This document shows, piece after piece, positions 44,619 to 55,911 of a stretch of 64,000 bases of DNA. The stretch spans positions 2,604,001-2,668,000 of the forward strand of contig PZJY01000002.1 of assembly GCA_031472005.1 (NCBI GenBank), written 5' to 3'. The translations under genes were made by a program, and so were the position numbers. The notes beneath the pieces are model-generated. The model searched no databases, had not been told where the DNA came from, and saw nothing but the letters and a program-made list of their open reading frames with translations. Source of the stretch: Tetracladium setigerum. Lineage: Eukaryota > Ascomycota > Leotiomycetes > Helotiales. Position 1 is the first letter of the stretch; the number at the start of each line of letters is the position of its first letter.

Positions 44619-47019
44619 CTACCTTCTCCAGCCCCCTTTGAAATCATATTGCGTCGAATTTCTCGCAGCCTCGAGGTTGATCTTGAAGTCCCGATAGAGG
44701 TCTTTGATCTGGCCATTGCGCTCCCAATCATCCACGATATCGTTAGCGTATTTTCGTCTTTTCTTCGACTTCATATTTTCTCTCTGGGCGAGCTTGTCGG
44801 GGGTTAAATAGCCTTCATTCTCCAGATTTCCGAGAACCCATTGATTTAAAGCATATTTCCACTTTGATAAATTAGCAGTGGGCTCGGAGTATGTGCTGAA
44901 AACGAGGCTTACGTGAATAAGAGAGTGTGCCTGCTCAGCATTCGCTTTGCAGTATTGGCCACTTAACCAGGTTCGTTCCTCAGAAGGAATCACCTGTCCA
45001 TTAACGTTAATGCTTTCACGCTTACGACTCTCTGCAGAGTCATCCGATTCATCGCTGCTGCTGTCGTTATCGACGTCTTCCAGACTGTCTAAATGATATG
45101 CCTTCCCAGAAAATTGTATCTCAAATTTAGGCACATATTTTCGATGATTACAGACTTTTGATGTTAGCTTAGAGTCGTGCATGAAAGAAAGTGCAGCAAT
45201 TTACCTTGGCAAATAACTTCTCCAGCAATCTCGATCTCCTCTCCTGGTGCTAGATCTCTAACCAAGAATTCCGGTCTAGCGTAAATGGCCCTGACGAATC
45301 TACACCACAAAGTAAGCAGCTGTAGCGGTTAGAAAGAGGAGCGTTCCATACTCTGCAGTCCACTGTGAGGATACAAATTTGCTCTTGGCATAGCCTCCGT
45401 ACTCATCAGCAAGCTTCTTGAAGGCCTGGTCGTAAACAGGATCCTGGCGATTAAAGGCGGGATTAATCTTATTGTGCACCATCCATTCGACAGCATCTCT
45501 AAAGTGTTCTTTGAGCGGCTTGTGGGCTGCGTGGGTAAATTCCAACGGGATATCAACTAGTGAATGTACGGGTACACCAAGATTTCCATCTTCATCATCC
45601 TCAATAAAGTCGGAATCATAAACATCTTGGTCACTGCCACTTTTGTTGCCACGTTGACGCTTCTTGACTGGCTTTTTTGCCTTCGTGACCTCAATTTGTG
45701 AAACTTCTTCGTCCTCGAATTCCGAGAGTTCTTGCAAATCCGATTCACTCTCACCTTCAGAGTCATACTCGGATTCCGTTAACTCCTCGATATTTTCCCC
45801 GGCACGCCTGCGCTTAAGAAGCTCTAGCTTTTTCTGCTTCTCCGTGCGATGTCCTCGGTTTTTCCTTGTGCGCATAGTTCTGCTTGGCGTTGGATCCCGA
45901 GATGGAGACTTCCTCCTACTAACTCGCAAATCATCATCGCTTGGGGCTTTATTCGGGCGTCGACGCTTCACTGGCGACGAAGCAATATCCGAGTCGTCCG
46001 ATTCGATTATAGGCCGGGCCCTTTTAAGTAAGGAACTTGTTGAGTTTAGGTCGTCATCATCGTCATCGGCTATAACAGCTGGTCTCTTGTGTCTAACTCG
46101 TTGCGTCGACAAAATAATCCCATCCGAGTCCTCTTCCTCTTGAACGGTCTTAGGTGGTGAGTTCGGTTTAACTTTAGGTGGGGTGTTTGAGAGACGCTTT
46201 GGTTTTCCTGCTTTCGAGGTTCGCGTCTTCAGCAAGACTTCCTCCTCTTCACTTTCGCTTGAATCCAGTGACACGACCGCCCGGCTGCTTTCTTTCGCCT
46301 TCGCCTTCGACGCTGTGGAATGGTTCACCTTCGTACTTGGACTTGGGATAACCACCGTAAAGTTGCTGCTTTTGTATTTGCTGCCCGCCCTTGCCAATGG
46401 AGTGTGACTTTCATCGCTCGTGCCATCGCTCGATATCGTTATAGACGTCGTTTTGGCTTTCGACTTATTCTTTGCCTTTGAAGGTGTGCAGGTGTCTAAC
46501 TCCGGAGCAGAACCGTCCGAGGAACCACTGTCAATATGTACATCAGGTTTCGATTTTTGCGCACTGCGTGGGAGGAAGGTGGTGATCTCATCTTCCGAAT
46601 CTTCTTGAAAAGCTCCTGTATATTACGTTAATATGTCTAATTTGAGAAAGTTCAGCAGTTCAACGTGACTTACTAGTTCCTCTGCCCCTGCTTCCTCCCA
46701 TCTGCGAAGACTTCACAGGTGTAGGTAGGGGCACGGCCTTCTTGAAAGTTGGCTTGCCATTTTTAAGAGCGGGAGGTTTAAATTGTGCAGAGAGTGCACT
46801 GGAAGTTATGGGGTCACCACTGTCGGAATCCTCCTCAATCTGCAGAGAGCTGAATGGTATCGAGCCCTTTGAAAGTGAAGATGTCGGTTTTGCGTAACGA
46901 ACTTTGGCAGGTGATGGTCCAGCGGTAGGCGACGAGCTCTGAACCACCGGATCGAAAGTCAATCGTGTTTGCTTCTTTTTCTTCGAGGCGGCAATCTTGC
47001 GGCCTCTGGGGGGAGGCAT
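44619..47019 (-). CDS. DUF4211 domain protein, probably nuclear
   Basis: Exons are 47019-46674, 46615-45352, 45299-45205 and 45154-44619. The spliced frame is 2,241 bases, 746 residues. The first 430 residues are disordered, with basic runs (KKKKQ; KRRRP) and acidic Asp/Ser/Glu stretches, typical of chromatin-linked proteins. From about residue 447 the DUF4211 region (Pfam PF13926) starts, with DFIEDDEDGNLGVP, then LEFTHAAHKPLKEHF, and an FNRQDPVYDQAF segment. Beyond it are a VICQVCNHRKY motif with two Cys (across intron 3), possibly a metal site, and a basic C-terminus. DUF4211 proteins are fungal and poorly characterised. Nuclear localisation is inference from composition. Confidence 0.87.
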
Positions 47020-47513
47020 GGCGGGGGTAGTTGCCGTTTCCGTCGAGTTGACCTCTGGAGGGGTATGAAGTCAAGACCTGTTTGTTAAATGCGCCTGACG
47101 ATCATGCGCGCAGAGAACCATCTGGTAACTCCTGTTGAATTGAGTAATGATATCGAGAAACTTTTGGCAAATTGTTGCGGCGAGTGCAGAAAATCGGGCG
47201 CAGTTGTCGTTGACGAAAGAGATAAGGTGGGTGGAGAATGACCTTTGTTCAACGATCAAAATCTACAATATGACGCGCCTCAAAGTCGCGACCCACGAGC
47301 GCACGTGACGTGGCCACGCCTTGTTACAGTGAGGTGAGTTAACTCCTTTATGGTTGAATTTAGGCTGAACTTCACTTCCAAAAGGATTCCTGCTTCAATT
47401 TACGAGCAATAGTCATACATGTTGCTCGAGTATTCTAATGAATAGAGTCGAAGATCATATTCTAGGGACTCAACACAAATATAATTCACTCGCTACAAAC
47501 ATATCCTTGAAAT
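47020..47513. other. Intergenic region
   Basis: This is 494 bases between the DUF4211 start and the bestrophin-like stop, both on the minus strand. It includes a GCACGTGACGTGGC stretch near 47300-47313. No gene is seen. Confidence 0.5.
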
Positions 47514-49249
47514 CTAACCAGTACCAAAATACTCCTCACTGACCGATGCCTTACTTGACCTCTCTCCAGGACTAATCGCACTCCCAAGCCTCGATCTCCC
47601 CAATCCTCGAACTCTCTCACCTCCTTCATCATCTCTATACCCATCCCTAATCACAAACTTGACATGCTGATTTCCAAGACCATTTCCCGTCCCTGGCGAA
47701 TTAGCACCACTGCCCATCTCACTCCCGACTGTACTCTTGGTCGTCCTACTCCTAAAAAGCCCATCCATTTCAGCACTGCGTCCTTGGGTCTGCCACGCAA
47801 AAAGCAGAACTTCAACTTCTTGTCGGGCATCTTCCACAATATCGTCTACATTGATGTCGGTTTTGGCAACGCGGCCGAAGGGGTCTTCGTAGGATTGTGC
47901 AATGCCTTCGATGCCGTAGAGGGTGAATGAGACGAACGCTGTGAGAGGGACCGCCCATATGCCTATTTCAGCTGCCATGGCAAAGGGAAGGATACCACAG
48001 AAGAGTGCAAGAGTTTGTTTGTGATGAATTCTAGGAGAAATCAATTCTTGATCGAGGGGAAGAGATAGAGACCTACAGATGTGCGACTGGAATGGGTACG
48101 AGACGGATCACCTCCATGCTACCGTACGCAGAGGTGAGAGCATCCAGTTGCGAGAGCATTGCTGCGGAAGCTGCGTTATGAAACCACTTTCTGGAGGAAT
48201 TTGTTAGCGCCTGACACCATTTGATATGAGGACAAAGGGAATTTGCGTTCGTACTTTTTGACACCAACAGAAATGAATTTCTCAATAAATGTAGCCAGTT
48301 CAAGCGTTAATCCCAAGCCTCTGTGTTCATAACCCTTTAGACCTGGTGGTAAAAGATCCGAGTACTCGCTGGTGCCTGTCTGTTGTCCATCTGGTGTCAG
48401 AGAAGTCCCGGGACTCAGGGCAACACCCCACTCAGTTCTGAGATGATTCTTGATGGTGTAAAGCATGGCAATGAGGATTTTGACCGTCTCGATGGTTTTC
48501 GCTTCCTAATAGTGAGAGTTGTATTGTTAGCCTTGACCTTCATATCTTCTTTTTGAAAAATGCAATCACATACTTCTTCAGGTGACAGGTTTTCCTCATC
48601 CTCAAGAGCATTGAGAGCGGTACTCTCAACACTTAGTGAGATATTGGGTTTTCTTTGAAGTAGTCCGCTGCCTGCACTTTCAAACTGATGAAGAGACAGC
48701 CTTGGTGCAGGCGTTAAGACTAAAATCTGACGACTCAAAATCCTGATTGCGGTCGTGACTGTGCTGAGATGATTTCGACCACCCCAGAATCGTCTGTATC
48801 AGGATTCAGTCAAAGCTGGTTGTCATTTCTGGAAAAAACAAAAAAAACAAAGAGGGAATACCTACGCCCAAGCCAATCTGTACATTTGTAATTAGAACTT
48901 ATATCAGCAGAGGAGAAACACATATACTTACTGATTCCGGAAAACCAGCATCAAACCAACCACAATGGACAGGGAAGGAATCTAGGTACCATCTTCATCA
49001 GCCAAGAACGATCAAGTGGGCACAGTCGACTTGTTGGACTTACGATACTGCTCGGAAGACTGAAATTAGAGGTAATTTGCTGGTTGATATACACGACAAC
49101 GGCCGCCAAAACAGCGTGAGCTATCACGGGGAACGCGATAGCTGAAATAGATTGAGTACGTCAGGGATGGGGTAGTTTTAGAGGATGTAGGTACTCGCAA
49201 CGTACTGGTATGGATTGAACCCTTCCAGAACCGCAGCACGAGTGGCCAT
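47514..49249 (-). CDS. Bestrophin-like anion channel (UPF0187 family)
   Basis: The predicted protein belongs to the bestrophin/UPF0187 chloride channel family (Pfam PF01062). Eight exons: 49249-49195, 49141-49044, 48981-48932, 48877-48866 (12 bases), 48793-48574, 48505-48255, 48190-48077 and 48030-47514. The spliced frame is 1,317 bases, 438 residues. Hydrophobic segments are at about 18-40 and 49-65, and two in the C-terminal third (LALFCGILPFAMAAEIGIWAVPLTAFVSFTL is one continuous hydrophobic pair). The family signatures are ARFWGGRNH after the second segment and the GIEGIAQSYEDPFGR motif near residue 300. The C-terminal 110 residues are polar and variable. The donor for exon 1 was chosen by phase (GTACCT rather than GTACGT), giving NPYQYVATIAFPV. 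Fungal members sit in plasma or organelle membranes; location is not shown here. Confidence 0.87.
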
Positions 49250-49911
49250 CTATTTGAATTGTTAATTATGGTCTTGTAGACAAGTTGATGAGGGTGGCAT
49301 GCCTTCTATCCTTCTTTCTCGACGAGTTGGCAAGGGGGAATGAGAGGTTATGCGCCCGCTGCGGGTTTGTAAAGCTACTTGGTAATATTGACATGCGCTT
49401 CGCAAAGGAAAAACTAAGTGGCATTGTGAAAGAAGATGCTGGTTACCAGCAATCAAACAATGCGTGTCGTGGTGGAAAAGAGTATGTCGAGGACAAAGGG
49501 AGGTGACCAACTTCGGGATGTCGTTTTCCAAGGTTCCAACGTCAAGACACAGGCCGTTGCAGCTGTGAGTGAGATTGGTGGGATTTTTTATGCAATGTTT
49601 CAAACAAAAAGAAATTTGGTATCCGTGAGCTGAAAAGTGAACTGGCAAAGCAAGCATAATTCTCGGTCACGATGAGAAAGGTACTTAGATATTATAACAG
49701 TCTCTCGTATGCAGAGTACCAGTGGACAAAGGGGTCGAACATGTTTTTTGTTCCGAGATGAGAGACTAGAAATACAACATGACTTGTGAACCACCCACAA
49801 AGTCCCCAAATTATGCGGCTTCCTACAATGATATACAATGCAATCGTTTCATTTCGTTCCCTCCCTTCATCAAAATTGCCGCGCCTGAAATCCCTCCGGT
49901 TGATTATACAT
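49250..49911. other. Intergenic region
   Basis: This is 662 bases between the bestrophin-like start and the Tom22 stop, both on the minus strand. Frames of up to 131 codons on the minus strand are not recognisable. No gene is called. Confidence 0.5.
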
Positions 49912-50481
49912 TTACAAAGCTGGCTTCGCCTCAGCATTAAGTTGGGCATTAAGTTGACCTGCAAGAATGATTAGTATTTAGTGTCCAAAGGGCCAGAGAT
50001 AAACTGGAGGATGACATACCAGCAGTGTTCGAGCTTAGGAGCTCTCCACCCATCTCTCTCGCACGCATTTCGTTCTCCATCTCGACCATCTGCTGCTCCT
50101 CCGCAAAAGCCAATGCCCATGGGACACCCAATAACAGTGCACTAGTGCTAATAACCCACAGTGTCTTACCACTGAACACGAGGCCTGATTTGACCCAGCT
50201 TGTGGTTGTCTCGACCTTATTGCTGATGAATGATCGGGTGGTAGGGGGTATGATGTCTTTCAGGGCGAGCAGCCGGTCGGCCAAAGATTCTTCTTCCGGG
50301 AGTCCGTCTTCATCATCGCTGGAGATCTCGGAGTCTTGATAGATTGTTAGAATGCGATGCGCCAGAGATGGGATGGCGGAATGATGGACATACCGGTATC
50401 AGTGTAGTAGTCCTCCTCGTCTGATGGTCCGGCTTGCTTCGTCTCGAAGGACTCGTCTTCAACCTCGACTAATTCAACCAT
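49912..50481 (-). CDS. TOM22: Mitochondrial import receptor subunit Tom22
   Basis: This is a tail-anchored subunit of the TOM complex in the outer mitochondrial membrane and a docking point for Tom20 and Tom70. Exons are 50481-50394, 50334-50020 and 49958-49912. The spliced frame is 450 bases, 149 residues, normal for fungi. The N-terminal 48 residues are strongly acidic (EDESFE, SDEEDYY, SSDDEDG), the cytosolic presequence receptor part. A single membrane segment with a central Pro (LLLGVPWALAFA) lies at about 86-107. A short intermembrane-space tail (EMENEMRAREMGGELLSS, then QLNAQLNAEAKPAL) follows. Head to head with a second mitochondrial gene, sharing 434 bases. Confidence 0.95.
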
Positions 50482-50915
50482 GTTTGCGGGATTATGGGCT
50501 GTAAAGAGGTGGTAGGAGGAAGGGTTCGATTTTGAGCGTGGAGCGTGGTGAGGATGGCGATGGTAAAGGGGCTTTGATATCGAGGTTTGATGCTGGCCTT
50601 GTGTCAACGGACCTCAGCTTGAACTTTTTCTGGATGGGCCAGCATCCACATCGGTTAATCTACGGCTACGGGCTCGACGGGCCAAGACAGAATGCCAAGC
50701 GGCCAAGTCTTTGACATGGATTGAGCTTTCGATCCGGCTTTCTTTCATCATCGTCGGCTGATTCAGGAACTTTCCAGCCACCCAGAAATTCAATTCCCAA
50801 CCTCAACCTCAACTTCTGCTCTTGTATGTTGGCACAGAGCTTCATAAACCATCTCCTCAGCTAATTGACCACAGTATCACATTTCTAGACTTCATTGTCT
50901 CGTCAATCCGCAATA
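50482..50915. promoter_or_regulatory. Bidirectional promoter of two mitochondrial genes
   Basis: This is 434 bases between the start codons of Tom22 (-) and the acidic mitochondrial protein (+). It must contain both promoters. I can assign no specific sites. Confidence 0.55.
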
Positions 50916-51737
50916 ATGGCCTTTTCAAGAACCGCAGCTCTCCGTTCCACCCTTCTACGAGGTGCAAGACCATCAGCCATTTCCCGTCCTCAATTATGGC
51001 GCCAGGCTGCTCGCAGAGGATATTCGAGCGGACACGCTCCTGCAAAGAAGGGTGGTGATGCTATTTGGTAAGATCTCTCTACTACTGAGCAATTGGAATC
51101 GCACGGCTTGCTAACGACATTGATTTTAGGGCCGCTGGTGCTGTTGGCGTGACCGTTCCAACATGCTGGTATCTCCTTTCAAATGGCCCAGATACCTCTG
51201 CCCACCACGGAGGTCACGGTGATGGACATGGAGACAAGCACCATGAGGAGAAGGAGGAGGAGGAGCCAAAGGAGGAAGAGGCAGAGGAGAAGTCTGAGGA
51301 ACCAGAGAAGGTAGAGGAGAAGGAGGAGGAGAAGACGGAAGAGAAGGACACCAAGAAGTCCGAGGATTCTGATTCCGAGGATACCAAGGAAGCCGAAACC
51401 CCAGAGACCTCCGAGGATGAGAGCGACGAGAAAAAACCAGAGAAGAGTGCCTCTGATGCTAAGAGTTCCAAGGAAGGCGAGGCTGATGAATCGAAAGATA
51501 CTGATGACAAGGTAACAAACGCCATTTAAATCCCTAGGTCTAGATGTGGAGTACGGCTAACATGAATACTAGGCCGCTGCGTCTAAGGAGGCTGGTGATA
51601 AGGAAGGATCGAGCAAGACCGACTCAAAGCACTCAACCGACATTCAAAATGACTCGGAGAAGAGCAAGAAGGCAGAGGGTTCGCCAGAGACGGCGAAGTC
51701 AAAGGGAACAGTTAAGACTGATCGCCCTGCTAAATAA
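50916..51737 (+). CDS. Lys/Glu-rich mitochondrial protein of unknown function
   Basis: Exons are 50916-51067, 51130-51511 and 51573-51737. The spliced frame is 699 bases, 232 residues. Residues 1-36 are Arg/Ser/Ala-rich with no acids (MAFSRTAALRSTLLRGARPS then RPQLWRQAARRGYSS), a clear mitochondrial targeting sequence. A short hydrophobic segment (about 51-67, WAAGAVGVTVPTCWYLL) could be a membrane anchor. After a His-rich patch (HHGGHGDGHGDKHH) the remaining 150 residues are a highly charged, low-complexity Glu/Lys/Ser/Asp chain. I recognise no enzyme domain. If the anchor is real, the charged tail would face the intermembrane space or matrix. Sharing a promoter with Tom22 fits a mitochondrial role. 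Confidence 0.87.
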
Positions 51738-52374
51738 GCCTATCACCATCTCGGTAGCTTTCAAATTTCCAATTAAGGTCTCAGGATTTCTTGAGGCCCA
51801 TTGGTTTCGTCTTTGGTTTCATCAGAAGCAGTGGAGCGTTGCTGATATGATTGAGCCAGAGTCTGAAAACAAATTAGGTGAATTTTGTGTCAAAAACCAT
51901 GGGATAGGTACACAATATTTTCGGGGTTTTGTTGTAATATAGCGTGCATTTGGCCTCGGAGCCCTGTGCACTAATAGCCAAATTGGAGACACGATTTTCA
52001 TTGAACCAGGTCTTGAGTAGAACGTGCTTTCCTTCTGTTTCTTACGGGAATCTGTGTTGCCGTGAAGGAAGGCACCCGCTGATGGAGATTAATCTCTTAC
52101 CTCTCTTCTCTTTCCATCCCCTCTCCAAGCCATCTCCAATGCATTGAATACATCGACAAGAATACATACCATCATCACATAGCCGTGCTTCGTAAGTGAG
52201 CGGCGATTCTTTCTTTCACACCATGCTGACCTCAACAGACTCATTATCTCCTCTTGTATCATTAACAAACACGGTTGACTGGTATCCTACCACTAGACCC
52301 GACGTCTGACCCTCACAACCGCCAAAATTCCTCTCATACACCGATCATCACTCGGTACCTTGTCGGCCATCTCT
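51738..52374. other. Upstream region of the PLAC8 gene
   Basis: This is 637 bases, holding the 3' end of the acidic mitochondrial protein gene and the promoter of the PLAC8 gene. No gene is seen. Confidence 0.5.
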
Positions 52375-55273
52375 ATGGATTCCATGACAGGAGAACCTTC
52401 TACCTCACAACATGACACCGCTCCCCCCGTTGAGACTGACGAGACGGACTACAAAGGATGGATGAATAAGCTGTGCGTCGAACCATCGAGTGATGCTGGG
52501 ACATGCTGCCTCGGCTTTTGGCTTCCATGCGTTCTCTATGGCAAAATTGACGAGCGCCTGCTACTCATTCAGAAGGGAAGAGATCCGAACAAGGTCGGAA
52601 ATGGATGCAATGGCAGCTGTATGATTTGGGCAGCTAGTTGCGGTGGCTTTTTTGGTAAGTTGAACATGTTCTCTCCTTGTCATTTCGAGTTTAGTATATT
52701 GGTATTGTGGACGAAGACTGTTGATCCTAGGCTCACGTCAATAGGTGGCTTGACTGCCAACAGGAGAACCCGCGTCCGTGGTCAGTATGGGATTGAGGGA
52801 GGCCTTGTGAACGACTGTGTCACAAGCTACTTCTGCAACAGATGCGTACTCATGCATACTGATCGAGAAATGCGAGCCCGAAATGGCCACTTGAACCTTC
52901 GTACTTCCCCAGCCTACAAAAACACACAAATCATCAAGTTACAACCACTTCCAACTCAAGATATGAGATATCTGTCAGCAGCAGAATTCTGTGCTGGCCA
53001 TGGAACAGATGATGTAGCAAATACCCGACGATCACCAAGAGCTCGTCTTCCAACTGGATTCAAGAAGCCGGCCCCAATCTCTGCTCGTCAACATCAGCTC
53101 AAAGAGGTTATTAACGCCTCTGGGATAGACCATGTAGGTTGGTTCCTATCTCAAGCACAATCCCACTACTGATTTGCCTTTGCTACAATTGCTAACGTAG
53201 AAGCAGACAGTAGAAGTGATTGTCAAGTGCTCGAAGGGTGGACCTGCACCAATAAATAGCAAGCATGTCAAAAGTACTCAAGTGGATGAAATATCCACAC
53301 ATCTGCAGAAAGCAACAAGCTACAGCAATGGTAATGGAGATGTGGCACGATTTGTCAAGGTCCTCAATACCCTGACAACTGCCGAGATGGTTACTATTCC
53401 TCTCAACACAAAGTCCAGTCTGCCAGCCCCAAAGGCTAGCCAGTCCTTTTTCAGTTTCCTTAAAAAAGGCAGCGCAAAAACCAACTCAGCTTCCAATCCA
53501 GACAGCGACAAAACACAAAGCTATAATCTGGTCGACTGCACGGTTCCTCATGAGCAAATTTCTGATACCGTAGAACAGACACACACTCTTGCAGGATGCA
53601 CGGACGAGGAGATGAGATCCAAAGACAAAGGCAAGAATGTTGTATCTGAACATTCGCTAACAGATTGCGAGACCGTTGTGGTTGCGGGAAAGCGCTCCTC
53701 AAATGCCTCTGTTCAGCAGATGTCCTACGTTCATGATTTCGCCGATTGCCCTGTGGACAGAGAGATACTTCAATACATGGAGCAAGAGGAGAAGAGATCA
53801 CAGGGACATGAACTCGAAAATTGCCCTGTTTTAGTTCCTGTCTCCCATGCAAACGTAGAGAGCGGAACAGCTTCGGCGGACAAAGCCCCTGCACTTGATA
53901 ACTGCTGTCTCGAGGATATAGCTGATTCCAGAACTGTTGCTCAGCATGTTCTTGAAGATTGTCCGAGGCCAAGCTCAATTGTGCCACAAGGCAACCAGCA
54001 GCATCAACTTGACGACTGCACAAGTATAAACTCATTTCCACCTGAGTATATTCAGCAACATCAACTTGATGACTGTACGAGACTGAGCTCAATTGCTTCA
54101 GCTGTCACACCGGAAAACTCGCAAGCACATGAACCCCTTGATTGCTGCCTCGAAGAACAATCCCAAAGCTCTGATGGTGTCAAACATCATCGTCTTAGCC
54201 AATGCGAAAGGCTAAGCTCTGTTGAGCCTGCAATCATGGGAAAAACAGAAGAGAAACAACAGACTCAACAATCCGAGTGTTGCGATCTTGCCTATGAAGA
54301 AACAGCCATTGCACAACACAGAATGTCCGAGTGTTCCCAGCTTGGTTCAATGGATGCGCCAGTAACTACACAACATAGACTCTCACAATGCTCCCGATCT
54401 AGTTCGATGAGCGCCTTAATTGTCTCCAAAAACGACCCATATCGCCCAAGTCAATGCACTCGATCGAGTTCGTTTCCAGTGTTCGATTCCAAAGTATCAA
54501 CAGAGCATGCCCTTGAAGACTGCTCCCGAAGAAGTTCGGTCACCGTCTCGCCTCCGAAGAGGTTCTTCACCGTCAACCCACACAGTCTGGCAGATTGCCA
54601 CTGTGGCGATTCATCCGGCAGCAGCCACCACACTGAGGGCTCAACTCAAGAAGCCCAGCAAGACGAGATCCAAAACCAAGTTCCCACGGTCGAAGTCATC
54701 AAGAAGGCGGACAAAGGCAAGCAACGTGCAGAGAACAAAAGTGAATCCTCGCTTAGAGGTAAAAGATCCAAGAGAGGCAATGGAAAGGGCCGCGGCAACC
54801 ATGACGACAAAGATGTTTCCGCAATGTTTGCTCAACCAGAACAACAACCAAGGAAGCTTGATGTTATTGTAGCCGTCGATGTAGTCGTAGGAGGCAAAAA
54901 GATGAAGGCTACCGTGGTTGGGACAACAGATGGTAATAACAGTCCTCGGCCAAGCGTGGTTCGCGAAAGATCCGCCCAGCAAGCGCTGGAAAGCGTGCTC
55001 TTGAGACCCAAGCAGCAGTCCGCCCATCGATACGGCGAGCTAAAAGGCTCAACAAGGAAGCACCCATATCAGAGATACCCTCGGACCAGGCTCCCTCTCC
55101 AAAAGGAGAACTCCGAAACCGATGGAGTGGTTGTTTTGGGAGTACCAGGTCCAATCAGTGCTTCTATCCAACAGACTGATGGGGCTTCCAAGGAGGTTGA
55201 ACATGGTAGTTTGCAAAATAGCATCACCTCAGGAATACTGTCTGCCGTGACGGGTTTGGGGAGGAAGAAGTGA
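52375..55273 (+). CDS. PLAC8-domain protein with long HxLxxC repeat region
   Basis: Exons are 52375-52654, 52745-53133 and 53207-55273. The spliced frame is 2,736 bases, 911 residues. The start is the first ATG in frame; the open frame extends a little further upstream without an ATG. Residues 28-175 are a PLAC8-type Cys-rich domain (GTCCLGFWLPCVLYG, then NGCNGSCMIWAASCGGFF, then CVTSYFCNRCVLMHTDREM). The family includes plant cell-number and cadmium-resistance proteins and animal placenta-specific 8. Residues 224-330 are a linker. From about residue 329 to 688 there are 17 copies of a short motif ending in Cys (annotated separately). The last 220 residues are basic and low complexity, with one strand-rich patch (DVIVAVDVVVGGKKMKATVV). 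The combination is unusual. Function is unknown; metal or thiol chemistry is a reasonable guess only. Confidence 0.88.
53522..54598 (+). repeat. About 17 copies of a His-x-Leu-x-(D/E/Q)-Cys peptide repeat
   Basis: Starts of the motif codons are 53522, 53582, 53651, 53732, 53807, 53888, 53945, 54002, 54059, 54128, 54188, 54263, 54317, 54374, 54440, 54506 and 54581. Typical units are HSLTDC, HELENC, HVLEDC, HQLDDC (twice), HRLSQC (twice), HRMSEC, HALEDC and HSLADC. Weaker units are YNLVDC, PALDNC, TQQSEC, YRPSQC and HEPLDC. Spacing is mostly 18-27 residues. In the right half the Cys is followed by a Ser/Thr, Arg and Ser-Ser (for example CTRLSS, CERLSS, CSRSSS, CTRSSS, CSRRSS). The DNA itself is not a clean tandem repeat; the units are conserved at protein level. 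Confidence 0.9.
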
Positions 55274-55911
55274 GCGAGATGGTAGTTGAAGATTGGTTAA
55301 GTCATAACGGAGAGGAGATAAATGTGGGTGACGCGTATTATTACCACGACTTCATTACCAGGTCGACTGTAGGAGTTGATTTGATTCTTATTGTAATATA
55401 AATTTTATTCACACTGAATCCTGTCTTTGGCACCCCGTGAATCGTGATCTACCATGTCAGTTGAAGCAAAAGCGTATGCTTTCAAAACACAAAATCACAT
55501 ACCCAAGGTTAGCTAGAAGATTACTGACAAAAAAGTGAACAAAGCAATAAGAATTATTGAGTTTTTAATGTTTTTTTCTCGCTCTTATTTTTGCTATTGG
55601 TATCTAGCTAAGCTAAGCTAAGTGCTTATGTGCTTCCGCCGTGTCGACTTTCGTCGTCTGTCTGATTGGTTTAATTTGGGGGGGTGTTGTTTTTACTTTG
55701 GTTTTGGTAGGATGAACACACATTACTACTATAATCTTCACATTTGGTTCTTTTTTCGTCTTTTCCCATGCCCTCCCCATGCCACGCCATGCCATGCTAA
55801 ACGTCGTCCCTTCATACACGCCACCCGCTCGCACAGCTCCAAACACCCAACAGCTCAGCGCTCTAAAATCTCGCGGATCGCGAATGATGAAGTGTTGAAA
55901 GGTCGTGGTAT
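55274..55911. other. Convergent intergenic region
   Basis: This is 638 bases between the PLAC8 gene stop and the GTPase gene stop. AT-rich, with AGCTAAGCTAAGCTAAG near 55607-55622. No gene is seen. Confidence 0.5.
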
